A stretch of 64,000 bases of DNA from an uncultured Prevotellaceae bacterium (GTDB lineage Bacteria > Bacteroidota > Bacteroidia > Bacteroidales > Bacteroidaceae): assembly GCA_900319225.1 (NCBI GenBank), contig ONNV01000002.1:1-64000 (forward strand), in the 5' to 3' direction. A program made the translations under genes and the position numbers. Under the pieces are notes generated by a model. It had not been told where the DNA came from, ran no database searches, and saw only the letters and a program-made list of their open reading frames with translations. This document shows, in pieces, positions 33,509-43,346 of this stretch (position 1 is the stretch's first letter; the number at the start of each line of letters is the position of its first letter).

Positions 33509-34579
33509 ATGAAACAGCATATGAAATCAGGAATCAGCGTACTTGCACTGACTGCACTCACACTCTCAATGGTAGGGTGCAGACAAGAGAACACAATGAA
33601 CCGTAACGAGATACCTACACCGGTATCCGTATCAGACATTACCTACGGCTCCGTAAGCAGGATATTCACCACCAACAGCACTGCCGTATCAAGTGCCGAG
33701 GCCGAGCTGTCAACCGAGATGGCCGGAAAGTATCATCTGCAGAACAACCCCGCCACGGGTAAGCCCTACAAGTTGGGTGACAAGGTAAAGAAAGGTGCCT
33801 TGATCATCCGTATTGAGGATAAGTCATATGAGAACGGCATATCAATTGAGACCAAGCGTCTTAACCTTGAACTTGCCGAGCAGGAGCAGGTAAAGACCAA
33901 GTCCCTGTATGAGAAGGGTGGTGCCACTTTGACCGAGGTCAAGAACTCGGATATCAAGATCATGAACTCCCGTCTGGATTATGAGAATGCCGAGATGAAC
34001 CTGGAGAAGATGAATATCCGTGCCCCGTTTGACGGCGTGATCGTGAACCTGCCTCACTACTCTAAGGAGGCTAAGGTTAACAGCGGAACATCGGTCGTAA
34101 CCATCATGGATTACAGCTCCATGCTGCTTGAAATCAACCTCCCCGAGAGTGCCATCAATGAGGTGAAGGTGGGCCAGAAGGCATATATCACACACTACAC
34201 ACTGCCCAAGGACACAATCATAGGTGAGATTACAGAGCTCTCTCCGGCCATCAGCGCCGAGACCCGTACGTTCAAGGGCAAGCTCATGATTGACAACAGC
34301 AAGCTGCTTATCAGACCGGGTATGTTCGTAAAGGCCGATATCGTTACCGAGAGCCACAGCTCAACAATCGTGATACCCAAGAACATAGTACGTAACGAGC
34401 GTAACAGACGTACCGTATTCGTAGTTGACCAGGGTATAGCAAGGGCCAAACAGGTCAAGCTTGGTCTTGAGGAGAAGAACAGCGTAGAGGTTCTGAGTGG
34501 TCTTGAGAAGGATGATCAGCTGATTATCCGTGGTTTTGAGACTCTGAGAGACGGTTCAAAGGTTAAGATCCAAAGATAA
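33509..34579 (+). CDS. RND efflux periplasmic adaptor lipoprotein
   Basis: A 356-residue membrane-fusion protein that links inner-membrane pumps to TolC. The lipobox ends at Cys24 (LSMVGC), so it is lipid-anchored. It shows the split lipoyl/hairpin layout: KLGDKVKKGALIIRIEDKSY, a short alpha hairpin (ETKRLNLELAEQEQVKTKSL and onward), then NIRAPFDGVIVN. Beta-barrel and membrane-proximal domains follow (LLIRPGMFVKADIV, LEKDDQLIIRG). A single adaptor serves both pump genes downstream. Confidence 0.93.
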   Translation: MKQHMKSGISVLALTALTLSMVGCRQENTMNRNEIPTPVSVSDITYGSVSRIFTTNSTAVSSAEAELSTEMAGKYHLQNNPATGKPYKLGDKVKKGALIIRIEDKSYENGISIETKRLNLELAEQEQVKTKSLYEKGGATLTEVKNSDIKIMNSRLDYENAEMNLEKMNIRAPFDGVIVNLPHYSKEAKVNSGTSVVTIMDYSSMLLEINLPESAINEVKVGQKAYITHYTLPKDTIIGEITELSPAISAETRTFKGKLMIDNSKLLIRPGMFVKADIVTESHSSTIVIPKNIVRNERNRRTVFVVDQGIARAKQVKLGLEEKNSVEVLSGLEKDDQLIIRGFETLRDGSKVKIQR

Positions 34580-34588
34580 GACGAAAGG

Positions 34589-37500
34589 ATGAAGAAACTG
34601 GTTAGTTGGGCGGTCAGGAACCCGGTAACCGTCACTATGGCGGTGCTTGCTATCCTGCTGCTCGGAAAGATATCATATGACAGGCTGAGCGTGGAACTGC
34701 TTCCTAGCATGAACAGCCCCCGCCTGTTTGTTGAGATAGATGCCGGCGAGCGTCCGCCCGAAGAAATCGAGAAGCAGTTCGTGCGCAGCATGGAGTCTCA
34801 GATTGCCCGTCAGAGTGACGTGCGCAATGTGTCATCGGTAGTTAAGGTGGGTACTGCCAGGCTTACTGTGGAGTACGCATGGAGAAAGAATATGGATGAG
34901 GCGTTCCTGGACCTGGAGAAAGCCATGAGCAGTTTCAGTCAGGACAGCCGTATCACGGACCTTAGGATAAGCCAGAAGGATCCTACTACTGCGCCTATCA
35001 TGATAATAGGTTTCTCCAACCCGGATATTACTGATATGGCCGAGCTGCGTAAGGTGGCTGACTCATACGTGTGCAACGAGCTGATGCGTGTTGAGGGTGT
35101 GGCCGATGTATCACTGGCCGGTGACGAGTTCACCAACCTGGTCATCGAGGCCGATCCGTACAAGTTGCAGGCATTCGGCATAACCGTTGAGAATATATCG
35201 TCACGTATCCAGGAGAACAACCAGAGGGTATCGGGCGGAAGAATAACAGAGCAGGGCGCACAGTATCTGGTGACCGGTTCCAACACCCTGACGGATGAGA
35301 TTGCGTTCGGTAATATCATAGTAGGTTACAAGAATACCGAGGCTGCACAGCAGGGCGCGCGTCTGGGCGAGTTTGAATCGGCCAGCATGGCACCCATCTA
35401 CCTGCGTGACGTGGCAAAGATACACTTTGAGAACCGTGAGCCTGAGAACATAGTAAGGGTAAACGGCAAACGCAGCATAGGCATATCCGTATTCAAGGAG
35501 ATGGATTTCAATACCGTCAAGGCGGTAGAGGGAATCAAGACAAGCCTTGGCAAGATACAGAAGTCACTGCCCGGATATGAGTTCAGGATAATCAGTGACC
35601 AGGCTACTTTCATAAACAGCTCAATCGGTGAGGTCAAGAACAGCGCCCTGCTGGGTGTGCTGCTGGCTGTGATCGTGCTGTTCGTGTTCCTGCGCAGGGT
35701 AGGAACGACCCTTATCGTGGCCGTCTCGATACCTGTATCCATCATCGCCACTTTCAACCTGATGTTCTTTAGCGGACTTACCATCAACATACTTACGTTG
35801 GGAGGTCTTGCTCTGGGAGCAGGTATGCTGGTGGATAATGCCATTGTGGTCATAGAGAGCATATTCAGGAACCAGGAACGCGGTCTGTCGGTGCGTGACG
35901 CGGCTATCACAGGTACATCCGAGGTGGGTGGTGCCGTATCGGCATCAACACTTACCACAATCGTGGTGTTCCTGCCTATCGTATATCTGCATGGCGCTAC
36001 CGGTGAACTGTTCAAGGATGAGGCCTGGACCGTGACGTTCTCACTTCTGTCATCACTGTTCGTGGCTATCCTGGTAATACCTACACTCTATGAGCGTATA
36101 TTCAGCCGCAAGAAAGTGGCTCCGCTCCAGAATTTCAGTTCTGTGAACATCAAGGGCTATGCGGCATTCCTAAAGAGACTTGTGGAGAAACGCTGGTGGG
36201 TTATACTGGGCTCCCTTATCCTGGTGGGCGTGACAATTCTGCTGCTCCCGCATGTGGGTACCGAGTTCATGCCTAAAACCGATGCCAATACCATCAACGT
36301 GAAGATACGTATGGCCGAGGGTACAAGCCTGGACCGTACATCATCAACGGTTGAGAATCTGGAAAATCTGGTGTTTGACCTGACAGAGGATCCCGAGTGC
36401 GTGATCTACACTCATGTGGGCCCGGGTGCATCGGCACAGAATATGGATTTTGAGGGCGAGAATACCGCCACGATGAAGATCCAGCTCTCCAATCAGTCGG
36501 CCGTTACACCTGATTATCTGACAGAGGTCCTGGCATCTTACATAAACGGGGTAGAGGGTATGGAACTCTCATTCACCCAGGATGACAACTCGCTGGGCTC
36601 AATGATGGGAACTGAGGATGCCCCGCTGGTAGTTGAAATAAAGGGTGAGGAACTGGATCTGCTGGCTGCACTTACCGAGCAGGTAAAAGCCGCTGTCGAT
36701 TCAATTGACTGCCTCTATAACGTGGAGAGTTCGCTGGCAGGCGGTGCACCGGAGATCATCATCACCGTTGACCGTGCCCTGGCCGGAATGAACAACATAA
36801 ACGTATCAACCATAATCACCCAGATTCAGCAGCATCTGGATGGCCGTTCAGCCGGACAGATGGATTACAAGGGCGATATGAGAGATATCAGCATCAAGGT
36901 TCCGGGTGTGTCCCTGGCTGACCTTAACACGATGGTCATAACATCGGGCCAGAAAGATTTCCGTCTGATAGAGCTTGCTCAGATAAGTGAGAGCACCGCG
37001 CCTAAGGAGATATCACGTCTGAACCAGAACCGCGTGACACGTGTTACGGCCGATATAGATGAGTCCGTATCACTTGACAAGGCCGCCCAGCGTACCCGTG
37101 AGGCTGTACGTGGCATTGAACTGCCGCAGAACTACTCCATAACCGTGACCGGTGAGGAGGAGCGCCGTGCGGAGTCCATGAACAGCCTGCTGTTGGCACT
37201 TGTGCTGTCAATCGTGCTGGTATACATGGTTATGGCATCGCAGTTCGAGTCACTGCTGCATCCGTTCACTATCCTGCTTACCATTCCTCTGGCATTGGTG
37301 GGTGCGGTACTGATGTTCCTGATTACAGGTATAACCGTGAATATAATGGGTATCATAGGTATGGTGATGCTGGCCGGTATCGCGGTCAACAACTCCATCA
37401 TCCTGGTAGACCGTATAGGACAGCTCAAGGAGTCCGGTCTGAGCCTGACCGATGCTATCGCAGAGGCAGGACAGCAGCGTATCCGTCCTATCCTTATGAC

Positions 37501-37687
37501 CAGCCTTACCACCATCCTTGCACTTGTGCCTATGGCATTGGGACTGGGTGACGGAGCATCGCTGAGCTCACCTATGGCTATTGCCGTGATAGGCGGTCTG
37601 TTCACTTCAACTCTTCTGAGTCTGGTGGTGATACCTTGTGTTTATTACGTATTTGAGAGCGCCAAGATTAGAATAACCGGAAAATGA
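34589..37687 (+). CDS. RND efflux permease (first pump, not fused)
   Basis: A 1032-residue RND pump with 12 helices and two large periplasmic loops, driven by the proton gradient. Helix 4 shows LGGLALGAGMLVDNAIVVIE with a single conserved Asp. Helix 10 has GIAVNNSIILVDRIGQ, the NN variant common in Bacteroidetes pumps in place of the AcrB lysine. Porter-domain motifs such as RDVAKIHFENREPENIVRVN are present. It ends in an ATGA overlap with the next gene, the RND-ABC fusion. Two pumps in series suggest a heteromeric RND trimer like MdtBC; the substrate is unknown. Confidence 0.93.
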   Translation: MKKLVSWAVRNPVTVTMAVLAILLLGKISYDRLSVELLPSMNSPRLFVEIDAGERPPEEIEKQFVRSMESQIARQSDVRNVSSVVKVGTARLTVEYAWRKNMDEAFLDLEKAMSSFSQDSRITDLRISQKDPTTAPIMIIGFSNPDITDMAELRKVADSYVCNELMRVEGVADVSLAGDEFTNLVIEADPYKLQAFGITVENISSRIQENNQRVSGGRITEQGAQYLVTGSNTLTDEIAFGNIIVGYKNTEAAQQGARLGEFESASMAPIYLRDVAKIHFENREPENIVRVNGKRSIGISVFKEMDFNTVKAVEGIKTSLGKIQKSLPGYEFRIISDQATFINSSIGEVKNSALLGVLLAVIVLFVFLRRVGTTLIVAVSIPVSIIATFNLMFFSGLTINILTLGGLALGAGMLVDNAIVVIESIFRNQERGLSVRDAAITGTSEVGGAVSASTLTTIVVFLPIVYLHGATGELFKDEAWTVTFSLLSSLFVAILVIPTLYERIFSRKKVAPLQNFSSVNIKGYAAFLKRLVEKRWWVILGSLILVGVTILLLPHVGTEFMPKTDANTINVKIRMAEGTSLDRTSSTVENLENLVFDLTEDPECVIYTHVGPGASAQNMDFEGENTATMKIQLSNQSAVTPDYLTEVLASYINGVEGMELSFTQDDNSLGSMMGTEDAPLVVEIKGEELDLLAALTEQVKAAVDSIDCLYNVESSLAGGAPEIIITVDRALAGMNNINVSTIITQIQQHLDGRSAGQMDYKGDMRDISIKVPGVSLADLNTMVITSGQKDFRLIELAQISESTAPKEISRLNQNRVTRVTADIDESVSLDKAAQRTREAVRGIELPQNYSITVTGEEERRAESMNSLLLALVLSIVLVYMVMASQFESLLHPFTILLTIPLALVGAVLMFLITGITVNIMGIIGMVMLAGIAVNNSIILVDRIGQLKESGLSLTDAIAEAGQQRIRPILMTSLTTILALVPMALGLGDGASLSSPMAIAVIGGLFTSTLLSLVVIPCVYYVFESAKIRITGK

Positions 37688-40600
37688 AATTCAAGTCATT
37701 TATTGACCGTAGGGTAACTATCTGCATGCTTCTGGTGGCGCTCACGCTGCTGGGCTACTTCTCGTACAAGCAGTTGCCGGTTGAGCTGCTGCCCAATACG
37801 GAACTGCCCCAGCTCTATGTGACTGCCTCATCCAGGAGTGACCTCACTCCGTCTTATATGGAGCAGCAGGTGGTGATTCCGCTTGAGGGAGCCATAAGTG
37901 CCGTAGGTGGCGTTGAGAATATGGAATCAACGGTATCGGGCAGACAGGGCTCCATAAGGGTTGATTTCAAGAGAGGTACCAATCTTAAGATGACCACCGT
38001 GAAACTGCAGGAGAAGATCAGCTCCATAAAGTCTGATTTCCCCACAGACGTCACGGTGAATGTACAGCAGGCCAACCTTAACGGCATAAGCAACCAGTTC
38101 ATGTCCCTGCAGGTGCGCGGATCGGGCGGTGTGGACCGTCTGAGAGCCATCGTGGACAAGGATGTGGTACCTCGTCTGGAGAGTATAGACGGTATAGCCG
38201 GCGTTACGGTTTATGGAGGTCGTGTCAAGTCCATTGAGATACGCTCCAACCCCGAGGCGATGCAGGCACTGCACATATCCAACTCACAGATAAGCCAGGC
38301 CCTGAGCCAGTATAACCAGGAGCGTACTTTCCTGGGCTTTATCAGTGAGCCTGACCGTAAGTACTACGTGCAGCTTGACGCCAACTATGATGACGTGTCA
38401 CAGGTGGAGAATCTGGTGGTTGCCAACGGACCTGTTTACCTAAAGAACGTTGCCACGGTATTCTTTGACTATAAGGAGGAGACTACCATAAGCCGTGTGA
38501 ACGGTATGGATGCCATATCGGTCTCTCTGGTTAACGGAGCAGGGGAGAACCTCCTGGACCTCTCCAAGAGAGCCCTTAAACGTATCGATGAGGTGAACCG
38601 TGAGGTGGCCAGCCAGGATATGCAGCTTGTGGTGCAGTCAAATTCGGCCGACCAGATAAGCAACAACATATCACAGATTGTCAGGTTGGCCCTGATAGGC
38701 GGCTTGCTGGCAGTCCTGGTGCTGTGGTTCTTCCTGCGCAACCTGAGCCTTGTGTTCTTTATCGCGCTGTCCATACCGGTGTCGGTATTATCGGCATTCA
38801 ACATATTCTATGCGGCCGATATATCCATAAACACCCTTACCCTGATAGGTATGGCACTGGCGATAGGTATGTTGCTGGACAGCAGTATAGTTGTGCTTGA
38901 GAATATATACCGTCTGGCATCCATGGGAATGCCGCCGCGTATGGCGGCCCTGCAGGGTGTCAAGGAGGTTCGTGAGGCGCTTATAGCATCTACGCTCACC
39001 ACCATAACGGTGTTCCTGCCGTTCGTATTCTCGGATGAGCCTATGATCAAGCTGCTGGGACGTAACATAGGATTCTCAATCATATCCACGCTGCTGTTCT
39101 CACTGCTGGTGGCCGTAACGTTCATACCTATGGCAACCGCGGCGATGATGGAACGCGGCGGAGGCGGCAACAGCGTGTTCTTCCGTAAGATGTCCATCCA
39201 TGACCGTCCGTTGCAGATGTACTCAACTCTGCTCAAGACCAGTCTACGCAAACCCGGACCTACGGTAGGTACAGCGGTGGCAGTCCTGGTGATAGCGTTC
39301 ATATTCGCATTGTCGCGCAATACAGGCCAGAACCGTCAGATTGACAGTGACCGTATCAATATCACCATCACCATGCCCAGCGGCAGCGTGATTGATGATA
39401 CCGATGAGGCTACTGCCACACTTGAGGCCCGTCTGGACAGCCTGCCTCAGAAGAAGGATGTGATAAGCCGTATCCAGGAGGATCAGGCATCCATTACCGT
39501 GACCCTGCAGGAAGGTTATAACAGGAAGGGTGGCGTGACCATCAGCCAGCTGGTTGAGCAGTTGAGTGATGAGCTTACGCTGGATGGCGATATAGATGTA
39601 CGTGTAACCCCGGGTTATGACCGTGGAAACCAGAGCGCATCGGGACTGAGTTCTCTGACCCGTTTCATGAGTGTGCTGGGTGTGGGTGACAACACGGAGA
39701 GAATCGTGGTCAAGGGCTCCGATACCGAGACCATGCGTATTGTCTCCAACAACCTCAGGTACTATCTGGAACAGTTGGAGTTTGTGCGTGACGTGAGAGT
39801 TGACAATCCCGGCGGACGCCGTGAGGTACAGCTCACGTTTGATCCCGTGACACTGGCATCATACAATATCACCAACCAGGCAATCACACAGGCACTGGGC
39901 TCGCTGAACCGTTCTACCAGCACAGGTGCCAGCTTCAAGGTTGGAACCGATGAGTATGACATAGTCATAATGGATGACCTGACCGAGGAAGAGGAGGAGA
40001 TGGGCCGCTGGGAGAAGACCATGGATGATCTGCGCCGTGTCATCGTGACCGATGCCAACGGCGGAACCCATGAGCTGCAGCAGCTGGCAAGCATCCGCCT
40101 GAGCCGTGGTCCGTCGGAGGTTAGGCGTGTAAACCGTGACCGCCGAGTGAACGTGACCTATGCCATCTCACAGAGTGAGGAGCTGCCTAAGGATGTCCTT
40201 GATGATTATCATGACCAGATAGATGAACTGATTGCCAATTACAACCTGCCCTCAGGACTGGCTCTTGAGGTTCAGCGCGGCGATGACTCCACCAGTGAGT
40301 TCAAGTTCCTGATACTGGCATCGATCATACTGATATTCATGATATTGGCATCGGCCTTTGAGTCACTAACCACACCATTGGTATTGCTGTTCTCCATACC
40401 GTTGGCTGCCATCGGATCCCTGCTGGCGCTGCTGCTGTCAGGAAACAGCCTGATGAACGCCAACACCCTGACAGGATTCCTTATCCTTCTGGGTATCGTG
40501 GTCAACAACGGTATCATACTGATTGACTACTCGTCCACACTGCGTCGCCGTGGTTACGGACGTATGCGTGCAATCATGACCAGCGGTTATTCACGACTCA

Positions 40601-42387
40601 GGCCTATCTGCATCACGACCATCACGACCATCGTCACGCTTATACCTATGGCGATGGGTGATGACGAGTATGCCGGTGCCATTGGCGCGCCGTTTGCGCT
40701 GACCGTCATAGGCGGACTTACGTTCTCTGCCATACTTACCCTGTTGCTCATACCTACGCTATACATATCATTTGAGAATATGAGGGCATGGTACAGAAAG
40801 CTGGGCCGATACACACATATCCTGCATGCCATACTGTTCGGCGTGGGCCTGCTTGTGATATTTACCAGCGTCAGGGGTATATTCATGATACTGCTTTACA
40901 TAATCATCCTGGCAATTGCCATCCCCGGAGTTACCTATTTCATAAAGAGCTCCGTTAGGATAGCACGCAAGGATATAGTAAAGCCCGACGAGCCAATCGT
41001 GATTGAGGTCCGCAACCTGGTCAAGGTGTATGACTGGTACACGCTGTTTACACGTCAGTGGCGCAGCGGACTGAACATACGCCGCAGATTGGGACTGGCC
41101 CGTACATTCCATCACGCAAAGGATTTTGTAAGCCTTCTGTGGCAGGTGGTAGTGTTCGGATATACAGGATATCTGGCTGGATGGTATTTTGAGAAAGAGT
41201 TCTGGATACTGCTTATGACCATCATCACTCTGGCAGGTCTTAACAATATCCTCAAGGCTGTTCTTGAGTACATAGGTTACAAGTTCAAGAAGGGTGCACG
41301 TGTGGTATCTGTAATCAGGAAGATTCTCTACTGGCTGTTGCCCGTATGTGCAATAATATTCCTGAGCCACAAGATAGAGAGCAAGGGACTCCTGGTATTC
41401 ATAGCAGTTGTCTGGATACTTGGACTCCTCATCCGTAAGACATCGGATTATCTCTATGAGAACAACATAAACGTGGAGCGTCTCAAGGGTGAGACTGCAG
41501 GTATGCGTCGTGCCTGGTTCGTGTTCGTAAAGAGCATTCCTATCATAGGCAAGCGCAAGAAGCCGTTCAGGGCCCTGCGTGGCGTATCGTTTGAGATTCA
41601 CAGCGGTATGTTCGGCCTGCTTGGCCCCAACGGTGCCGGAAAATCCACGTTCATGCGTATTGTTACCGGTATCCTGCGCCAGAGCTACGGTACGGTATTC
41701 ATCAACGGCATGGATACTCTCAAGTACAGGGAGGAGCTGCAGAGTCTGATTGGATTCCTGCCTCAGGAGTTCGGTATGTACGAGTCCATGAGCGCCTGGG
41801 ATTTCCTGAACTATCAGGCTATCCTTAAGGGTATTACCGATGAGAAGACCCGTCTTGAGCGACTTGAGTATGTACTCAAATCGGTACATATGTATGAGCA
41901 GCGTAACTCAGAGATCGGCTCATTCTCAGGTGGTATGAAACAGCGTATAGGTATTGCGCTTATCCTGCTTAACCTGCCGCGTATCCTTGTGGTCGATGAG
42001 CCTACTGCCGGTCTGGATCCCCGTGAGCGTATCAGGTTCCGTAACCTGCTGGTTGAGCTGAGCCGTGACCGTATCGTGATATTCTCAACCCATATCATTG
42101 AGGATATAGCAAGCTCTTGCAACCAGGTTGTGGTTATTGAGAAGGGTACGCTTAAGTACTTTGGACTGCCCGGTGAGATGGTTAACCTGGCTAAGGATAA
42201 GGTTTGGCTGTTTGACATTGATGCTGCACATCTGGGTGACCTGGATGAGAAGCTGATTGCCAACCATATCCAGGACGGTGACAAGATCAAGGTTCGTTAC
42301 ATTTCGCCCACGTGCCCGTGGCCGGGTGCCGAGCCTGCTGAACCCAACCTTGAGGATGCATACCTATGCCTATTGAAAAACCTTTAG
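37684..42387 (+). CDS. RND efflux permease fused to an ABC ATPase
   Basis: A 1567-residue fusion. Residues 1-1032 are a full RND pump, including MALAIGMLLDSSIVVLENIY in helix 4 and GIVVNNGIILIDYSSTLRRR in helix 10. Two extra helices follow (about 1045-1100). Residues 1106-1117 (VIEVRNLVKVYD) look like the first strand of an ABC ATPase. That ATPase is interrupted by about 175 residues with four hydrophobic helices, then resumes at FRALRGVSFEI (1295). Walker A is LLGPNGAGKST (1314-1322), the signature FSGGM (near 1415), Walker B ILVVDEPTAGLD (Asp1438, Glu1439), with an STHII switch. The even number of added helices keeps the ATPase in the cytosol. No internal stop or frameshift is seen. The ABC permease at 42475 is the likely partner. 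Confidence 0.92.
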   Translation: MKFKSFIDRRVTICMLLVALTLLGYFSYKQLPVELLPNTELPQLYVTASSRSDLTPSYMEQQVVIPLEGAISAVGGVENMESTVSGRQGSIRVDFKRGTNLKMTTVKLQEKISSIKSDFPTDVTVNVQQANLNGISNQFMSLQVRGSGGVDRLRAIVDKDVVPRLESIDGIAGVTVYGGRVKSIEIRSNPEAMQALHISNSQISQALSQYNQERTFLGFISEPDRKYYVQLDANYDDVSQVENLVVANGPVYLKNVATVFFDYKEETTISRVNGMDAISVSLVNGAGENLLDLSKRALKRIDEVNREVASQDMQLVVQSNSADQISNNISQIVRLALIGGLLAVLVLWFFLRNLSLVFFIALSIPVSVLSAFNIFYAADISINTLTLIGMALAIGMLLDSSIVVLENIYRLASMGMPPRMAALQGVKEVREALIASTLTTITVFLPFVFSDEPMIKLLGRNIGFSIISTLLFSLLVAVTFIPMATAAMMERGGGGNSVFFRKMSIHDRPLQMYSTLLKTSLRKPGPTVGTAVAVLVIAFIFALSRNTGQNRQIDSDRINITITMPSGSVIDDTDEATATLEARLDSLPQKKDVISRIQEDQASITVTLQEGYNRKGGVTISQLVEQLSDELTLDGDIDVRVTPGYDRGNQSASGLSSLTRFMSVLGVGDNTERIVVKGSDTETMRIVSNNLRYYLEQLEFVRDVRVDNPGGRREVQLTFDPVTLASYNITNQAITQALGSLNRSTSTGASFKVGTDEYDIVIMDDLTEEEEEMGRWEKTMDDLRRVIVTDANGGTHELQQLASIRLSRGPSEVRRVNRDRRVNVTYAISQSEELPKDVLDDYHDQIDELIANYNLPSGLALEVQRGDDSTSEFKFLILASIILIFMILASAFESLTTPLVLLFSIPLAAIGSLLALLLSGNSLMNANTLTGFLILLGIVVNNGIILIDYSSTLRRRGYGRMRAIMTSGYSRLRPICITTITTIVTLIPMAMGDDEYAGAIGAPFALTVIGGLTFSAILTLLLIPTLYISFENMRAWYRKLGRYTHILHAILFGVGLLVIFTSVRGIFMILLYIIILAIAIPGVTYFIKSSVRIARKDIVKPDEPIVIEVRNLVKVYDWYTLFTRQWRSGLNIRRRLGLARTFHHAKDFVSLLWQVVVFGYTGYLAGWYFEKEFWILLMTIITLAGLNNILKAVLEYIGYKFKKGARVVSVIRKILYWLLPVCAIIFLSHKIESKGLLVFIAVVWILGLLIRKTSDYLYENNINVERLKGETAGMRRAWFVFVKSIPIIGKRKKPFRALRGVSFEIHSGMFGLLGPNGAGKSTFMRIVTGILRQSYGTVFINGMDTLKYREELQSLIGFLPQEFGMYESMSAWDFLNYQAILKGITDEKTRLERLEYVLKSVHMYEQRNSEIGSFSGGMKQRIGIALILLNLPRILVVDEPTAGLDPRERIRFRNLLVELSRDRIVIFSTHIIEDIASSCNQVVVIEKGTLKYFGLPGEMVNLAKDKVWLFDIDAAHLGDLDEKLIANHIQDGDKIKVRYISPTCPWPGAEPAEPNLEDAYLCLLKNL

Positions 42388-42396
42388 TTAAGCCAG

Positions 42397-42427
42397 ACGA
42401 ACAGAGGGAACTTGTTCACTCTGTCGT
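42397..42427 (+). other. Imperfect hairpin inside the exporter operon
   Basis: In the 87-base gap between the fusion gene and the last permease, ACAGAG and CTCTGT arms enclose GAAC/GTTC, with short bulges and ACG/CGT outside. It may affect transcript processing or reduce expression of the last gene. It is weak as a terminator, since no T-run follows. Confidence 0.3.
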
Positions 42428-42474
42428 GGCGACTAAAGGTCGATAGAATATCAACTTATAATAATGATTGAACA

Positions 42475-43191
42475 ATGTCAGCATTAGATACAGTTAAAGC
42501 ATTTGGCAAAATGTGCGGTTACAACATGAGGATCATATTCTCAGGCAAGTTCATCTGGTTTCTGTTGGTGGGCCTGGCCCTGTTTTTCTTCCTTATGTTT
42601 ACCGCCGCATCGGCAGGTACGGAGTTGAGTCACGGCATGGTCTATAGCCAGCTTACCATTCCCGGTCTGCTGCTGGTGTTCTATCCGGCCTGTTTCGGAA
42701 TCCAGAATGATGCCGATCACCGCATATTGGAACTCCTGTTCGGAATACCCAACTATATGTATAAGGTATGGTTGTTCCGCCTGGTTATGATATATGTTGA
42801 GGTCTACCTGATCCTGGTGGTTTACGCATTCCTGGCCAGGATCCTGCTCTATCCCGTGCAGCCGTTCTCAATGGCTGCTCAGCTCATGATTCCGGTCATG
42901 CTGTTCGGTAACCTGGCATTCCTGTACTCCACGCTTATCCGTAACGGAAACGCCGCTGCCGTACTCTCTGTGCTTACGGTTATCCTGGCACTGATTCTGG
43001 GAAACGTGCAGCTGGTGCAGAACAGGGTATGGGATGTCACCATCAACCCGTATGAGGAGCCGGAGAACATCAACGCCGCCATCTGGAGCCTAACACTGCT
43101 CAAGAACCGCATCCTGATGGTTGTAGCCGGCATCATCTTCCTGATGTCCGGCCTGCTGGGCCTGCAGAACCGCGGCAAGTTCCTGGGCTAA
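42475..43191 (+). CDS. ABC-2 type permease, last gene of the hybrid exporter operon
   Basis: A 238-residue inner-membrane protein with about six helices, starting with a cytosolic amphipathic stretch (MSALDTVKAFGKMCGYNMRI). FGIQNDADHRILELLFGIPN matches the conserved cytosolic loop of ABC-2 permeases. It has no ATPase of its own and no second ATPase gene beside it, so it most probably works with the ATPase half of the fusion encoded just upstream. A 36-bp perfect palindrome begins nine bases after its stop. Confidence 0.82.
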   Translation: MSALDTVKAFGKMCGYNMRIIFSGKFIWFLLVGLALFFFLMFTAASAGTELSHGMVYSQLTIPGLLLVFYPACFGIQNDADHRILELLFGIPNYMYKVWLFRLVMIYVEVYLILVVYAFLARILLYPVQPFSMAAQLMIPVMLFGNLAFLYSTLIRNGNAAAVLSVLTVILALILGNVQLVQNRVWDVTINPYEEPENINAAIWSLTLLKNRILMVVAGIIFLMSGLLGLQNRGKFLG

Positions 43192-43200
43192 AGGGGCCAA

Positions 43201-43276
43201 AAGGGGCACAAAAGGGACGGTTCTATCTGTGCCCTTCAGCAAGGGCACAGATAGAACCGTCCCTTTTGTGCCCCTT
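43201..43276. repeat. Perfect 36-bp palindrome (REP-like)
   Basis: Arms 43201-43236 and 43241-43276 are perfect complements with the loop CAGC. The arms contain GGGACGGTTCT and AGAACCGTCCC, a motif I recall from scattered palindromic repeats in many bacteria. It starts nine bases after the permease stop and ends where the pepD promoter begins, so it may stop or stabilise the exporter transcript. Confidence 0.85.
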
Positions 43277-43305
43277 GCTTCTTTGTCAGAAATAGTTTAT
43301 CTTTG
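43275..43305 (+). promoter_or_regulatory. Promoter of pepD
   Basis: TTG (43275-43277), 20 bases, then TATCTTTG (43298-43305) match the Bacteroidetes consensus, 41 bases before the pepD start. The -33 element touches the end of the 36-bp palindrome, so a cruciform there could affect promoter use. Confidence 0.65.
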
Positions 43306-43346
43306 GGTGAAGTTATTAATTTTGAAACCAATTTATTGTTGAGGAT

